Positions 15,163 to 24,025 of a stretch of 26,452 bases of DNA are shown here, piece after piece. The notes beneath the pieces are model-generated. The model was not told the origin of the DNA. It saw only the letters and a list, made by a program, of their open reading frames with translations, and ran no database searches. Source of the stretch: SURF-32 sp964648365 (GTDB taxonomy: Bacteria; Planctomycetota; Phycisphaerae; UBA1845); contig CAZYLK010000077.1 of NCBI GenBank assembly GCA_964648365.1, positions 1 through 26,452 of the forward strand, given 5' to 3'. The stretch's first letter is position 1. Each line of letters opens with the position of its first letter. The translations under genes and the position numbers were made by a program.

Positions 15163-16116
15163 ATGGCTTCGTCAACCGCTGACACGGCGCGGGCACGCAA
15201 ACACGAGCGCCCGCTGCTGACGGCCGCGTTTCGGTCGGGCGAGTCTTACCAGATCCATTGCGTGGACGCATTCGACTGGCTGGCCGCGGCTGCCGCAAAC
15301 TCGATCCACGCGATCGTCACCGATCCGCCTTACGGACTGCTCGAGTTCTCGCAGGGCCAGCTCGACAAACTGGCGGGCGGGCGCGGCGGCGTGTGGCGCA
15401 TACCGCCTACGCTGGACGGGCGGCGGCGACGCCCGTTGCCGAGATTCACGGTGCTCAGCGCCGACGACCATGACCGGCTGCGGTCCTTCTTCAACCGGTT
15501 TGCCGCGCTGACGCTGCCCGTGCTGGTTCCCGGCGCCCACGTCTTCATTGCGACCAACCCGCTCGTTTCGCAGGTCGTCTACCAGGCGATGATCGACGCG
15601 GGTTTTGAGAAACGCGGTGAGATCATCCGCGTCGTACAGACGCTTCGCGGCGGTGACCGGCCCAAGAATGCGCATGACGAGTTTCCAGACGTCAGTGTCA
15701 TGCCGCGCTCGTGCTGGGAACCCTGGGGGCTGTTTCGCAAGCCCTGCGAAGGGCGGGTTCAGGACAACCTGCGCAAATGGAAGACCGGCGGCCTGCGTCG
15801 CATCTCCGCCGCGGAACCCTTCCGCGATCTGATCCGCTCGTCTCCGGCCCGCGGATACGAGCGGAGCGTGGCCGCTCATCCGTCGCTGAAGCCGCAGCAG
15901 TTTATGCGGCAGATTGTACGGGCGTCGCTGCCGCTGGGTGAAGGCGTCGTGCTGGATCCGTTCATGGGGTCCGGCGCCACCATCGCCGCGGCCGCGGCGA
16001 TCGGGATGCAGAGCATTGGGCTGGAGATTACGGCCGAGTACTTCGACATGGCCACGCGAGCGATCCCCCTGCTTGCGGCGTGTCAGCCGAAGGGGCCGGG
16101 TTCGGCCGGCTGCTGA
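15163..16116 (+). CDS. Solitary DNA methyltransferase (N6-adenine or N4-cytosine)
   Basis: This 317-residue protein has the amino-methyltransferase catalytic motif IV, TDPPYG, at residues 53-58 and the S-adenosylmethionine-binding motif I, DPFMGSGAT, at 265-273 near the C-terminus. The order IV first and I last is that of beta-class enzymes such as MboII- and RsrI-type methylases. SLKP before motif I is the usual motif X region. The enzyme would methylate the exocyclic amino group of A or C in a short DNA site. I choose ATG 15163 because AGGG at 15151-15154 is 8 bases upstream; an in-frame TTG at 15085 would add 26 poorly conserved residues. No restriction endonuclease, specificity subunit or mobility gene is adjacent. 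The middle region (about residues 60-230) is probably target recognition. Confidence 0.88.
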   Translation: MASSTADTARARKHERPLLTAAFRSGESYQIHCVDAFDWLAAAAANSIHAIVTDPPYGLLEFSQGQLDKLAGGRGGVWRIPPTLDGRRRRPLPRFTVLSADDHDRLRSFFNRFAALTLPVLVPGAHVFIATNPLVSQVVYQAMIDAGFEKRGEIIRVVQTLRGGDRPKNAHDEFPDVSVMPRSCWEPWGLFRKPCEGRVQDNLRKWKTGGLRRISAAEPFRDLIRSSPARGYERSVAAHPSLKPQQFMRQIVRASLPLGEGVVLDPFMGSGATIAAAAAIGMQSIGLEITAEYFDMATRAIPLLAACQPKGPGSAGC

Positions 16117-16181
16117 CGTGTTTCGCAACCGCGCTCCGGCAACTATAGTCCGCGGTCGAGGCGCCCTCGCCGGAGAACCCG

Positions 16182-18257
16182 ATGCGCGAAAGCAGATACT
16201 CGCTCCCGGTCGCCGATGCCGGTAAGCCGCCGATTTCGTCGCCGCCGCTCGAATCGCCGACTTCAACCCACGTGATGCGATACCTGTGGCTTATCCTGTT
16301 GACACTCGCGTTCACGGGTTGCGCCTCGTCCCGTGCTGATCGGCCCGCGCCGCCGGCCGATGCGCCCTCCGCCTCGGCACATGCCTCAACGTCCACGACC
16401 GCGGCGGCGTCGTCTGCCGGCGCGGAAGGTGTGACGCTCGCTCCCGCGCCGGACTCGGAAGCGTACCTGGCCGAACACTACACCAAGCGTGAGGTGCGCA
16501 TCCCGATGCGCGACGGCGTGAACTTGTTCATGGCCGTCTACGAACCACGCGACCGATCGCGGACGTATCCGATCATGCTCTTCCGCACGCCGTACAGCGT
16601 CCGGCCGTACGGCGAGGACAAGTTCCCTTCCGGCCTGGGGCCTTACTCGACCGCGCCGAAGACCGGCTATATCTTCGTCAGGCAGGACGTGCGCGGGTGT
16701 TACATGTCGGAGGGGACGTTCACCAACATGACGCCTCACGTCGCCGACAAGCGCAGTCGCACCGATGTCGACGAAAGTTCCGACACGTACGACACGATCG
16801 AATGGCTCGTCCGGAACGTGGAGAACCACAACGGCCGCGTCGGCATGTGGGGCATCTCGTATCCCGGGTTCTACGCCGCGGCCGGGATGATCGACGCCCA
16901 CCCGGCCCTGAAGGCCGTTTCACCCCAGGCGCCCATCGCCGACTGGTTTTTTGACGACTTCCATCATCACGGGGCGTTCTTCCTGCCGCACTGTTTCAAC
17001 TTCATGGCGTCGTTCGGTCGTCCGCGCCCGGAGCCGACGACCTCGCGTTCCGGCGGACGCTTCTGCCACGGCACGCCGGACGGATACCAGTTCTTCCTCG
17101 ACATGGGCCCGCTCAAGAACGCCAACGAGCGTTACCTGCACGGCGAGATCGAAGCGTGGAACGAGATCGTCGCCCACCCGAACTACGATGAATACTGGCA
17201 GCGGCGAAACCTCCTGCCTCATCTGAACCGCGTGGCCCCGGCCGTTATGACGGTGGGCGGCTGGTTCGATGCGGAGGATCTGTACGGGCCGCTGAAGATC
17301 TACCGCTCCGTCGAGCAGCGAAACCCGGACGTGTTCAACGTGCTCGTGATGGGCCCGTGGCCGCACGGCGGATGGCGCGGCGATGGTGACCGGCTGGGCA
17401 ACATCAGCTTCGGCGCGGCGACCGCGCGCTTTTACCAGGAGTCCATCATCGCGCCCTTCTTCGAGCACTACCTGATGGATGCTCCGGAGCCTGAACTGCC
17501 GGAGGCTTACGTCTTCGAAACAGGCGTCAACCGGTGGCGCACGTTTGATGCCTGGCCGCCGCGCTCCGTGCAGGCCCGCCCCCTCTACGTCGGGTCGAAC
17601 CAGACGCTGTCGTTCGAACCGTCGTCCGGTGACGCCCCCGGCTATGACGAGTTCGTCAGCGACCCGCGCCGGCCGGTGCCCTACACGCAGGAGATCACCA
17701 TCGGCATGTCGCGAGACTACATGACCGACGATCAGCGCTTCGCCTCCCGCCGGCCGGACGTCCTGACGTATCAGACCAGCGCCTTGGACCAGGACGTCAC
17801 GATCGCCGGTCCGATCCAGGCCGATCTGTGGGTGTCCACGTCTGGCACCGCCTCAGACTGGGTGGTGAAGGTCATCGACGTGTTGCCTCCGGACACGGAA
17901 ACGCCGGACACCGTCGCCGACGGCGTGAAACTGGGCGGCTACCAGATGATGGTTCGCAGCGAGGTCATCCGCGGACGCTTCCGCAACAGCTACGAGCGCC
18001 CCGAGCCGTTCACGCCGAACGAGCCGACGCACGTGCCGCTGGAATTGCAGGACGTGCTGCACACCTTCCGGAAGGGTCACCGCATCATGGTGCAGATCCA
18101 GTCCACGTGGTTCCCGCTGGTGGATCGTAATCCACATCGCTACGTCGATAACGTCTTCCTGGCGGACGAGGACGATTTCATCTCTGCCACGCAGCGCGTC
18201 TATCACTCGTCGGAGCATCCGACCCGCCTGCGGGTCAACGTGCTGCCGCCGGAGTAG
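16182..18257 (+). CDS. CocE/NonD family serine hydrolase, probable lipoprotein
   Basis: This 691-residue alpha/beta hydrolase is of the X-Pro dipeptidyl-peptidase/CocE type. The nucleophile motif GISYPG has Ser226, the acid is Asp363 in GGWFDAED, and the base is His395 in WPHGGW, all in the expected order. After about residue 430 comes the C-terminal jelly-roll domain of this family (SALDQDVTIAGPIQADLWVS). Such enzymes cleave esters, amides or N-terminal dipeptides; the substrate cannot be predicted. From ATG 16275 the protein begins MRYLWLILLTLAFTGC, a lipoprotein-like signal with Cys at the cut. GGAG lies 6 bases before ATG 16182, so the longer form is given here, but the signal favours 16275. 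A low-complexity Ala/Ser/Pro linker follows the Cys. It converges on the minus-strand lipoprotein gene with a 26-base gap that holds a small hairpin (18258-18272). Confidence 0.88.
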   Translation: MRESRYSLPVADAGKPPISSPPLESPTSTHVMRYLWLILLTLAFTGCASSRADRPAPPADAPSASAHASTSTTAAASSAGAEGVTLAPAPDSEAYLAEHYTKREVRIPMRDGVNLFMAVYEPRDRSRTYPIMLFRTPYSVRPYGEDKFPSGLGPYSTAPKTGYIFVRQDVRGCYMSEGTFTNMTPHVADKRSRTDVDESSDTYDTIEWLVRNVENHNGRVGMWGISYPGFYAAAGMIDAHPALKAVSPQAPIADWFFDDFHHHGAFFLPHCFNFMASFGRPRPEPTTSRSGGRFCHGTPDGYQFFLDMGPLKNANERYLHGEIEAWNEIVAHPNYDEYWQRRNLLPHLNRVAPAVMTVGGWFDAEDLYGPLKIYRSVEQRNPDVFNVLVMGPWPHGGWRGDGDRLGNISFGAATARFYQESIIAPFFEHYLMDAPEPELPEAYVFETGVNRWRTFDAWPPRSVQARPLYVGSNQTLSFEPSSGDAPGYDEFVSDPRRPVPYTQEITIGMSRDYMTDDQRFASRRPDVLTYQTSALDQDVTIAGPIQADLWVSTSGTASDWVVKVIDVLPPDTETPDTVADGVKLGGYQMMVRSEVIRGRFRNSYERPEPFTPNEPTHVPLELQDVLHTFRKGHRIMVQIQSTWFPLVDRNPHRYVDNVFLADEDDFISATQRVYHSSEHPTRLRVNVLPPE

Positions 18258-18283
18258 AGCCGGGGCTCGGCTTGCCTTCGCGG

Positions 18284-19384
18284 CTATTCGACGATCGTCG
18301 ACGCGGGCATGTCGCTGCGGTAGGGGCCGATGCTGAAAGGCTCGAGCACGACCAGGCGCTCGGGGCCGTCCGGCGACGGATACGTTTCGACGCCGACGAC
18401 TTCAAACATCGAGGTCGGTTGCGGCAGCGGATCGCCGATCTTGAGGTGAATGGTGGCGAACCGGGCGAGGATAACGCGCCGCTTTCCAGCCGTGACGACG
18501 GCCTTCCACGTATCGGGAATGCCGAAGACGATCGGCGCCTTCAGGTAGCCGAGGCGACCGAACTCGTACGTCCATGTCGAAGCGTCCGGATCGCCAGGCT
18601 CCGCAAAATAGACCGGGCGCGGCCCGTTCGACTTGAGTGCATCCAGCTCACGCTGCCAGGCGGCTCGTTCCGGGCTGCCGCGATCGGCGCGCTCGATGAG
18701 CGACTTGAGTCGACTCATGGCGTTGTCGTGGGCGTGCGTGGCGTGCTCGACGTAGTCGCGCACCTGCAACTGCGGGCGCACACGCCAGTTCACGTCGGAG
18801 CCGCGCTCGGCCGCGTCGGCGATCCGGTCCAGTGCCGCCTCCCGTGCCGCAGTCGCCTCCGCCTCCAGCCGCGCCGCCTCCTCGCGGGCGGCGACGATCT
18901 TGTCCCGCTCGGCTGTCTCGATCACGCGGCCCTCGAAGACGACGTGTCCGGATGCGAGCAGCGCTGCGTGCGCCGCCTTCGCCTCACCGACGCGGGCCAC
19001 CTCTTCCGCCACCGAGTCCGCCAGTTCGGACACCTCCAGCCCGGCCGCGCGGAGATCCTCCTGAAAGGCCGCCAGCACGCGCTCCGCGCGATCGAACTCG
19101 AACCGGCCGCAGAGCCGCTCCGATTCGATGCGCAGATCGTCGAGCACGGCGGCCAGCTCCGCCTTGCGGGCCTCGCGCGCCGACTTGGAACAGCCTCCGC
19201 CAGAGACGACGAGACTGGGCAGGACGACGGCCAAAGCGATCCGGCGCAGCACCGGGGCGAGCCAGCAGCGCCGGCGACCAGCTCTCTGCTCGTGTCCGTG
19301 GCCGCCGTACGGCCGGCCGTCCGCCTGTCGCCTGAGCGCAGTCAGCACCGGTGGATCTGCGAGGGTTCGTGTGGACAGGGGCAT
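18284..19384 (-). CDS. Putative coiled-coil lipoprotein, function unknown
   Basis: This 366-residue frame (about 322 residues if started at GTG 19252) is of unknown function. From the GTG start it reads LRRIALAVVLPSLVVSGGGC, a basic start, hydrophobic core and Cys that suggest a lipoprotein signal, although the residues before the Cys are glycines and the lipobox is weak. The first 44 residues of the longer frame are arginine-rich and unlike a signal, so GTG 19252 is probably the true start. Then come long Ala/Glu/Arg-rich helices with heptad character (about residues 67-265), including REEAARLEAEATAAREAALD. The last 110 residues are more beta-like (TWTYEFGRLGYL, FEVVGVETYPS). It lies downstream of tRNA-Gln and purD on the same strand. 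No enzymatic motif is seen. Confidence 0.65.
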   Translation of the reverse strand: MPLSTRTLADPPVLTALRRQADGRPYGGHGHEQRAGRRRCWLAPVLRRIALAVVLPSLVVSGGGCSKSAREARKAELAAVLDDLRIESERLCGRFEFDRAERVLAAFQEDLRAAGLEVSELADSVAEEVARVGEAKAAHAALLASGHVVFEGRVIETAERDKIVAAREEAARLEAEATAAREAALDRIADAAERGSDVNWRVRPQLQVRDYVEHATHAHDNAMSRLKSLIERADRGSPERAAWQRELDALKSNGPRPVYFAEPGDPDASTWTYEFGRLGYLKAPIVFGIPDTWKAVVTAGKRRVILARFATIHLKIGDPLPQPTSMFEVVGVETYPSPDGPERLVVLEPFSIGPYRSDMPASTIVE

Positions 19385-19489
19385 CAGAGGCGTCCGGTGG
19401 CGAGGCTCCGCACGCCCCGGCGCCCGCCGGCGCGCGAAGCGGCCGTACTCAAGGAAACCCGTCAGCGTACGGGATCGCCCGATAAGGCA

Positions 19490-19562
19490 CTGGGCTGCAA
19501 GGACTCGAACCTTGAACTTCCTGATCCAGAGTCAGGCGTTCTACCAATTGAACTACAGCCCA
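19490..19562 (-). tRNA. tRNA-Gln (anticodon CTG)
   Basis: Read on the minus strand, TGGGCTG at the 5' end pairs with CAGCCCA at the 3' end, giving a 7-base acceptor stem with the U1-A72 pair usual for bacterial tRNA-Gln. CCTGA and TCAGG form the anticodon stem around the loop CTCTGGA, anticodon CTG (reads CAG). GGTTCGAGTCC provides the T-loop. The length is 73 bases with a G discriminator, and CCA is not encoded. The gene lies 31 bases after purD and before the lipoprotein gene, all on one strand. Confidence 0.95.
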
Positions 19563-19593
19563 ATCGCAGGCGATTCTAGCCGCCGTCCGCAGG

Positions 19594-20907
19594 TCACGCA
19601 AGGCCGCCGACCGGGGTGCGTCCGTCTCCCGTCGCGGCCGCGTCGCCGATGCCGGCCGCGATGTCCGTACGGACATGGGCCTCTTCGAATCGGATCCGCG
19701 ACACCGCGTCGTATGCCCGGGCGCGGGCGGCCGGCATGTCCTCGCCCAACGCGGTGACGGCCAGAACCCGGCCGCCGTCGCTGACGGTCAGGTGTTCGAT
19801 CCGCCGCGTACCGGCGTGGTAGACGAACGTGTCGGGAAGCGCGGCCGCTTCGGACAATCCCTCGATGACCTTCCCCTTCTGGTAGGCACCCGGGTAGCCG
19901 CCGGAGGCCATGACGACCGTTACCGCCGGCCGCGGATCCCAGTCGAGTTCGACTTCGTCGAGCCGCTCGTCGACGGCCGCGTCGAGCGCTTCGAGGAATC
20001 CGGAGCGGATTCGCGGGAGCACGACCTGCGTTTCCGGATCGCCGAACCGGCAGTTGAACTCCAGCACCTTGGGGCCGCCGGGCGTCAGCATGAGACCGGC
20101 GTAGAGCAGACCGTTGAAGGCAGACCCCTCACGGTCCATCACGTCGACGATAGGCGCCAGGATGTTCCGCTCCACCGTGTCGAACAGGTCACTGGTGACG
20201 CCCGTTGCGGGGCTGTAGGCGCCCATCCCGCCGGTGTTGGGCCCGGTGTCGCCGTCGCCGGCCTTCTTGTAGTCCTGGGCCGTGTCGAGCATGTACAGCG
20301 TCTTGCCGGCGACCAGCGCGAAGACGGAAAGCTCGCGGCCTTGCAGCCGCTCCTCGATGAGCACGCATCGCCCGGCCTCGCCGAATTCCCGCTGCACCAT
20401 GATGCGTTCGAGTGCGAGAATCGCCTCCGCCGGCTCGTCGCAGATGACCACGCCCTTCCCTGCAGCCAGGCCCGCCGCCTTGACCACCAGCGCGCCTTCC
20501 CGCGTCGCGACGTACGCCTTCGCCGCGCCGAAATCGGTGAAGCTCCGGGCGTCGGCCGTCGGGATGTCGCCGGAGCGCATCAGCCGCTTGGCATAGGCCT
20601 TGTCGCCCTCGATCCGGGCGGCGGCCTGCGTCGGGCCGAAGATACGCAGGTTCCGGGCGCGAAAGTGATCGACGATGCCGGCGCACAGCGGCGCCTCAGG
20701 TCCGACGATGGTGAGGCCGATGTCGTGCGCTCGCGCCGCGGCCGCGAGCCCGTCGGAGTCCATCACGTCGATGGGCAGGTTGCGTCCAAGCGCGGCCGTG
20801 CCGGCGTTGCCGGGGGCGCAGAAGATCTGGTCGCACCGGTCGGATCGTGAAACCGCGGCTGCGATGGCGTGCTCGCGACCGCCACCGCCGACAATCAGGA
20901 CGTTCAT
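19594..20907 (-). CDS. purD: Phosphoribosylamine-glycine ligase (GARS)
   Basis: This 437-residue protein is of the normal length for PurD, the second step of purine synthesis: ATP + glycine + 5-phosphoribosylamine give glycinamide ribonucleotide. It starts with MNVLIVGGGGREHAIA, the PurD N-domain signature. GPEAPLCAGIVD and the ATP-grasp core (VVKAAGLAAGKGVVIC) follow. PNTGGMGAYSP and EFNCRFGDPETQ are the other diagnostic blocks, with the metal-binding Glu and Asn in the latter. The C-terminal domain includes VVMASGGYPG. It is cytoplasmic. No other pur gene is adjacent: upstream is fdxA on the same strand after a 226-base gap, downstream tRNA-Gln. No purine-type riboswitch was recognised in that gap. 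Confidence 0.97.
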   Translation of the reverse strand: MNVLIVGGGGREHAIAAAVSRSDRCDQIFCAPGNAGTAALGRNLPIDVMDSDGLAAAARAHDIGLTIVGPEAPLCAGIVDHFRARNLRIFGPTQAAARIEGDKAYAKRLMRSGDIPTADARSFTDFGAAKAYVATREGALVVKAAGLAAGKGVVICDEPAEAILALERIMVQREFGEAGRCVLIEERLQGRELSVFALVAGKTLYMLDTAQDYKKAGDGDTGPNTGGMGAYSPATGVTSDLFDTVERNILAPIVDVMDREGSAFNGLLYAGLMLTPGGPKVLEFNCRFGDPETQVVLPRIRSGFLEALDAAVDERLDEVELDWDPRPAVTVVMASGGYPGAYQKGKVIEGLSEAAALPDTFVYHAGTRRIEHLTVSDGGRVLAVTALGEDMPAARARAYDAVSRIRFEEAHVRTDIAAGIGDAAATGDGRTPVGGLA

Positions 20908-21133
20908 GATGCTCAGGCTCGCAGCGAAACCGGGGATCGCGAGACACGGCCGAAGACCGACCTGCTGCCGCGGCGTCTCACTCAGCGACGGTGACCCTCA
21001 GTCGCGCGATGTTCGGACTACGACCGCCCGCGGCCGCGACAACGCGCGGCGCACGGCCCGCGCAGACCCTCAGGGGTCGCCGCGCGACCGTTTCGCACGG
21101 CATCGTCATTCCCGGCGGCGCGGACGGCGGCCG

Positions 21134-21472
21134 TCAGCCCGCGAACGGGTTGGGGTCGAGGTCGTCCAGCTTGCTTTCGACCTTCGCCATCGCGTCTGCG
21201 CCGGACATCGGCTCCTTCTGCGTGTCGATGACGGGCCAGTCCGGGGCGTACTTGGCGTTGATTTCGACGAAGTTCGACCACTTCTCGGGCAGTTCCTCCT
21301 CGGGGAAGATCGCCTCGGTGGGGCACTCCGGCGGGCACAGGCCGCAGTCGATGCAGACTTCCGGGTCGATGACGAGGAAGTTCACCCCTTCGTGGAAGCA
21401 GTCGACGGGGCAGACCGCGACGCAGTCGGTGTACTTACACTTGATGCAGGGTTCCGCAACGATATGGGCCAT
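21134..21472 (-). CDS. fdxA: Ferredoxin, 7Fe-8S type (FdxA family)
   Basis: This 112-residue protein matches the length and layout of FdxA-type seven-iron ferredoxins. It begins MAHIVAEPCIKCKYTDCVAV, continues CPVDCFHEG, then VCIDCGLCPPECPTEAIFPE. The N-terminal cysteines, spaced wider than CxxCxxC, suit a [3Fe-4S] cluster, and CIDCGLC with the distal Cys holds a [4Fe-4S] cluster. The acidic tail after EELPEKW is usual. It is a cytoplasmic electron carrier whose partners are not shown by context. GAGGAG lies 9 bases before ATG 21472, which decides the start over a longer frame reaching 21565. It reads toward purD. Confidence 0.95.
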   Translation of the reverse strand: MAHIVAEPCIKCKYTDCVAVCPVDCFHEGVNFLVIDPEVCIDCGLCPPECPTEAIFPEEELPEKWSNFVEINAKYAPDWPVIDTQKEPMSGADAMAKVESKLDDLDPNPFAG

Positions 21473-21717
21473 GGCACAGCGCTCCTCAATGAGCCAGTCG
21501 AGAGACGGCCTGCAAGATTGGCCGCGCCAACCCCGGTTGTCAATACGGCAGGCGACAAAAACCACGCAGGGGGAACCCGCGGCGCGGCGGTCCGTACGAG
21601 GCGAAGGACGCCCTTATCGCCCGCCGACCCGCGGCGTGGTAGGATGGCCGGGCAGTGCGTCTGGCGCGGCGGTCCGTGGGATCGCTGCCCGGCCGGCGCG
21701 ATTGTGGAGCGATTCGG

Positions 21718-21882
21718 ATGAAGTATCTCATCATTCTGCTGTTGTTGGTCGGCATTGGTGCGGCGGTGTATTTGAGCGGCTCGGGCGACGGAGGGTCGTC
21801 CGACACGAAGTCCGGCAGCGACGGCGGCAAGGTCCGCGTCGAAGAGAAGTACGGCTTCACCAGCGAAACGGTGGATCCGTAG
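21718..21882 (+). CDS. 54-residue single-helix membrane protein, function unknown
   Basis: The protein starts MKYLIILLLLVGIGAAVYL, one membrane helix or uncleaved signal anchor, followed by a Gly/Ser/Asp-rich linker and a charged end (KVRVEEKYGFTSETVDP). GGAG at 21706-21709 is 8 bases before the ATG, which makes translation credible despite the size. No Cys is present, so it is not a lipoprotein. It is divergent from fdxA, with about 245 bases between the starts. I do not recognise it. The conserved-looking tail KYGFTSE could be the functional part, held outside the membrane. Confidence 0.6.
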   Translation: MKYLIILLLLVGIGAAVYLSGSGDGGSSDTKSGSDGGKVRVEEKYGFTSETVDP

Positions 21883-22186
21883 GGCGCGGACTGATCCAGG
21901 GTCGGACGCCGGATGGCCGGGCGTCGATTCAGCGTCGTTCCGGCCGTCCGGTTCCTGCGAAATATGCGACCGCTGCGGTCGTTGAGCCAGGCAGGCGCCG
22001 CTGGCGCCGCCGCGGCCGCGCCCCAGGGAGCGAGGAGAGAGCGATCCCACGTCGTGGTCCGCTAAGTCCGCCTCCGACAGGCCCGGTCGGGCTTCGATCG
22101 GCACGGGTCCAGTTTATCGTCATCGGGTGGCTATCCGATACGTTTTTTGATGCGCGCCGCCGGCGCCGAAGTTCGGGAAAGGGATC
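21883..22186. other. Intergenic region with possible weak terminator
   Basis: No gene is supported in these 304 bases. GC-rich inverted repeats are present, including GACGCC/GGCGTC around 21904-21924. Near the right end, ATCGG (22122-22126) and CCGAT (22135-22139) form a 5-base stem followed by six T at 22143-22148, a weak candidate terminator for the small upstream gene. AAAGGGATC just before 22187 is the ribosome site of the next gene. I see no convincing promoter. Confidence 0.45.
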
Positions 22187-24022
22187 ATGAGCAGGACACC
22201 GCACGCGTCGCGCGTTTATACCGGACGCTGTCGAACCGTCGCCACCGGCCTACTGTGCTTCGCGCTGTTCACGTTCCTGTGGGCAGGGGGGCGGGAGCCG
22301 CATTCCGCCGTCGGCCAGACGCCCGCCGCATCGACTTCGGATGACGCCTCGAAGGCCGGGGCTCTGAAGGGCAAGAACCTCGTCATCATCACGATGGATA
22401 CGACCCGCGGCGACCTGATTTCAGGCATCGGCGGGTCGGACGCGGACGGTCTGACGCCTCACCTGCAGAAGCTCGCCGCGGAGGGGGCTCGATTCGTCAA
22501 CGCCTACAGCCAGACGAACGTCACCAATCCGAGTCACACGTCGATCTTCACCGGTCTGTACGCCATCGACGCGAAGATCATGAACAACATGACCACCCTG
22601 CCGGAACACAACCCCGGCGTCGATACGCTGCCGGCCGCGTTCCAGCGGGCGGGCTATCGCAGCGTGGGCTTCCCGGCCATCGGACACGTTTCGGACGCGA
22701 CGCTGGGGCTGCCGGGCTTCGACGAGCCGAACCACATGGTCGGCGAACCGGTGGCGGGTGAGATGGTGGACAAGGCGCTGAAGTGGCTTGAGGACAAGCC
22801 GTCCGACAAGCCGTTTTTCATGTGGCTGCACGTTTTCGACCCGCACATGAAGTACGACCCGCCGGCGCCCTTCGCCAAGAAGTTCTACCAAGGCGATCCG
22901 ACTGCGGGCGACGCGCCTCCGCTGCACGAAAACGAGTACTTCCGTCGCTCTCCGAAGGTGGTGCTCGACCAGTTCAGCGAAGTGCGCGACCTGAGTTACC
23001 CGCCGGCGATGTACCGCGGTGAATTGAACTACACCGACCACGAACTGGGCCGGTTCTTCCAGGCACTGAAGGACCGTGGCTTGTACGACACCACGGGCAT
23101 CGTGGTGGTTGCGGATCACGGCGAGAGCCTGGCCGATCACGACGTCTACTACGACCACCAGGGCCTCTACGAGGAGTCGGTCCACATTCCGCTCATCGTG
23201 CGGATGCCCGGCATGCCGAAGGGGCTGCGCCTTGAGGAGCGGGTGTGTCACATCGATCTGGTGCCCACGCTGTGCCACCTGTACGGCGTTCAGGTGCGTC
23301 ACCGTGACGGCGTGCCGATGCACGGCATCGACATCAGCGACGCCCTGATGGGCCGGCCCGACCCGGCCGTCCGCAAACGGACGACGCTCATCCACGAGGA
23401 CGCCCACAATCGGGAGATCATGGTCCGGCGAGGCCCGTGGAAGCTGATCGCGCTGGCGGGCCAGCCCAAATACCCGACCGACGAGATCAGGCTGTACAAC
23501 CTGGACAGCGACCCGAAGGAACTGACCAACATTGCGGAGAAGCACCCTGACATCGTCGCTCAGTTGAAGCCGCTGGTGCAGAGATGGATCGACCAGGGCA
23601 AGTGGACGCTGAAGAACGAAAAGCCGGACGAGTCTGAGATGACGCCGGAGCAGCGTGCGGCTCAGCAGCAACTCGCGGATCTCGGTTACATCGATACGGA
23701 TGAAGATGAGGAAACGCGGGCGGCCAACGCCAAGGCTTCCGGGTTGAGCCTGAACGAGTATTTTTCCGCGGCACACGCCGCCGAGGTGGGTCTGTCCGCC
23801 GAACAGCGCCAGAAGCTGACCGAGATTTTTGCCGACGGCCGCGCGATGCTGCGCGAGGTGGCCAAGATCCCGGATCAGGCCGAGCGCGCCGAGAAGCAGT
23901 CGCGCGTCCGCCGCACAATGTTCGACCGCGTCCGCGAAGTGCTCAGCGAAGAGCAGCGGGCGGCGCTCGAGAAGGTCGTGGAGCGGATGATCGCGGAAAA
24001 GCAGGGTGACGACGACGAATAA
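22187..24022 (+). CDS. Sulfatase-like (alkaline phosphatase superfamily) hydrolase with helical C-terminal extension
   Basis: This 611-residue exported protein has an N-terminal hydrophobic segment at about residues 18-34 (signal or anchor). The metal site starts at Asp71 in MDTTRGD, and Asp310-His311 in VVADHGESLADHD are further metal ligands. Where true sulfatases have C/S-x-P-S/A-R, this protein has TNPSHTSIFTG with Thr113 at the nucleophile place and His117 instead of Arg. It therefore cannot form formylglycine at that site and should use Thr, as in related phosphatase or phosphotransferase members. RRGPWKLI near residue 412 is a typical late element. Residues about 530-605 are a charged helical extension (LSAEQRQKL...LSEEQRAALEKV) resembling Spy/CpxP-like helical repeats. 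AAGGGATC precedes the ATG. It ends 3 bases from the convergent GNAT gene. The substrate is unknown; a phospho- or sulfo-ester is plausible. Confidence 0.85.
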   Translation: MSRTPHASRVYTGRCRTVATGLLCFALFTFLWAGGREPHSAVGQTPAASTSDDASKAGALKGKNLVIITMDTTRGDLISGIGGSDADGLTPHLQKLAAEGARFVNAYSQTNVTNPSHTSIFTGLYAIDAKIMNNMTTLPEHNPGVDTLPAAFQRAGYRSVGFPAIGHVSDATLGLPGFDEPNHMVGEPVAGEMVDKALKWLEDKPSDKPFFMWLHVFDPHMKYDPPAPFAKKFYQGDPTAGDAPPLHENEYFRRSPKVVLDQFSEVRDLSYPPAMYRGELNYTDHELGRFFQALKDRGLYDTTGIVVVADHGESLADHDVYYDHQGLYEESVHIPLIVRMPGMPKGLRLEERVCHIDLVPTLCHLYGVQVRHRDGVPMHGIDISDALMGRPDPAVRKRTTLIHEDAHNREIMVRRGPWKLIALAGQPKYPTDEIRLYNLDSDPKELTNIAEKHPDIVAQLKPLVQRWIDQGKWTLKNEKPDESEMTPEQRAAQQQLADLGYIDTDEDEETRAANAKASGLSLNEYFSAAHAAEVGLSAEQRQKLTEIFADGRAMLREVAKIPDQAERAEKQSRVRRTMFDRVREVLSEEQRAALEKVVERMIAEKQGDDDE

Positions 24023-24025
24023 CGT

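Noticed and set aside
16121..16149. TTTCGC and TATAGT as a promoter for the CocE-type gene
   Set aside because: The -10 box is fair and spacing is 17, but the -35 box is poor; too weak to list as a feature.
19661..19676. Perfect 16-base palindrome ATGTCCGTACGGACAT
   Set aside because: It lies inside purD and is explained by the codons of that protein; no second copy or regulatory context is visible.
19675..20850. Open plus-strand frame of 391 codons opposite purD
   Set aside because: The opposite strand encodes a full-length PurD with all signatures.
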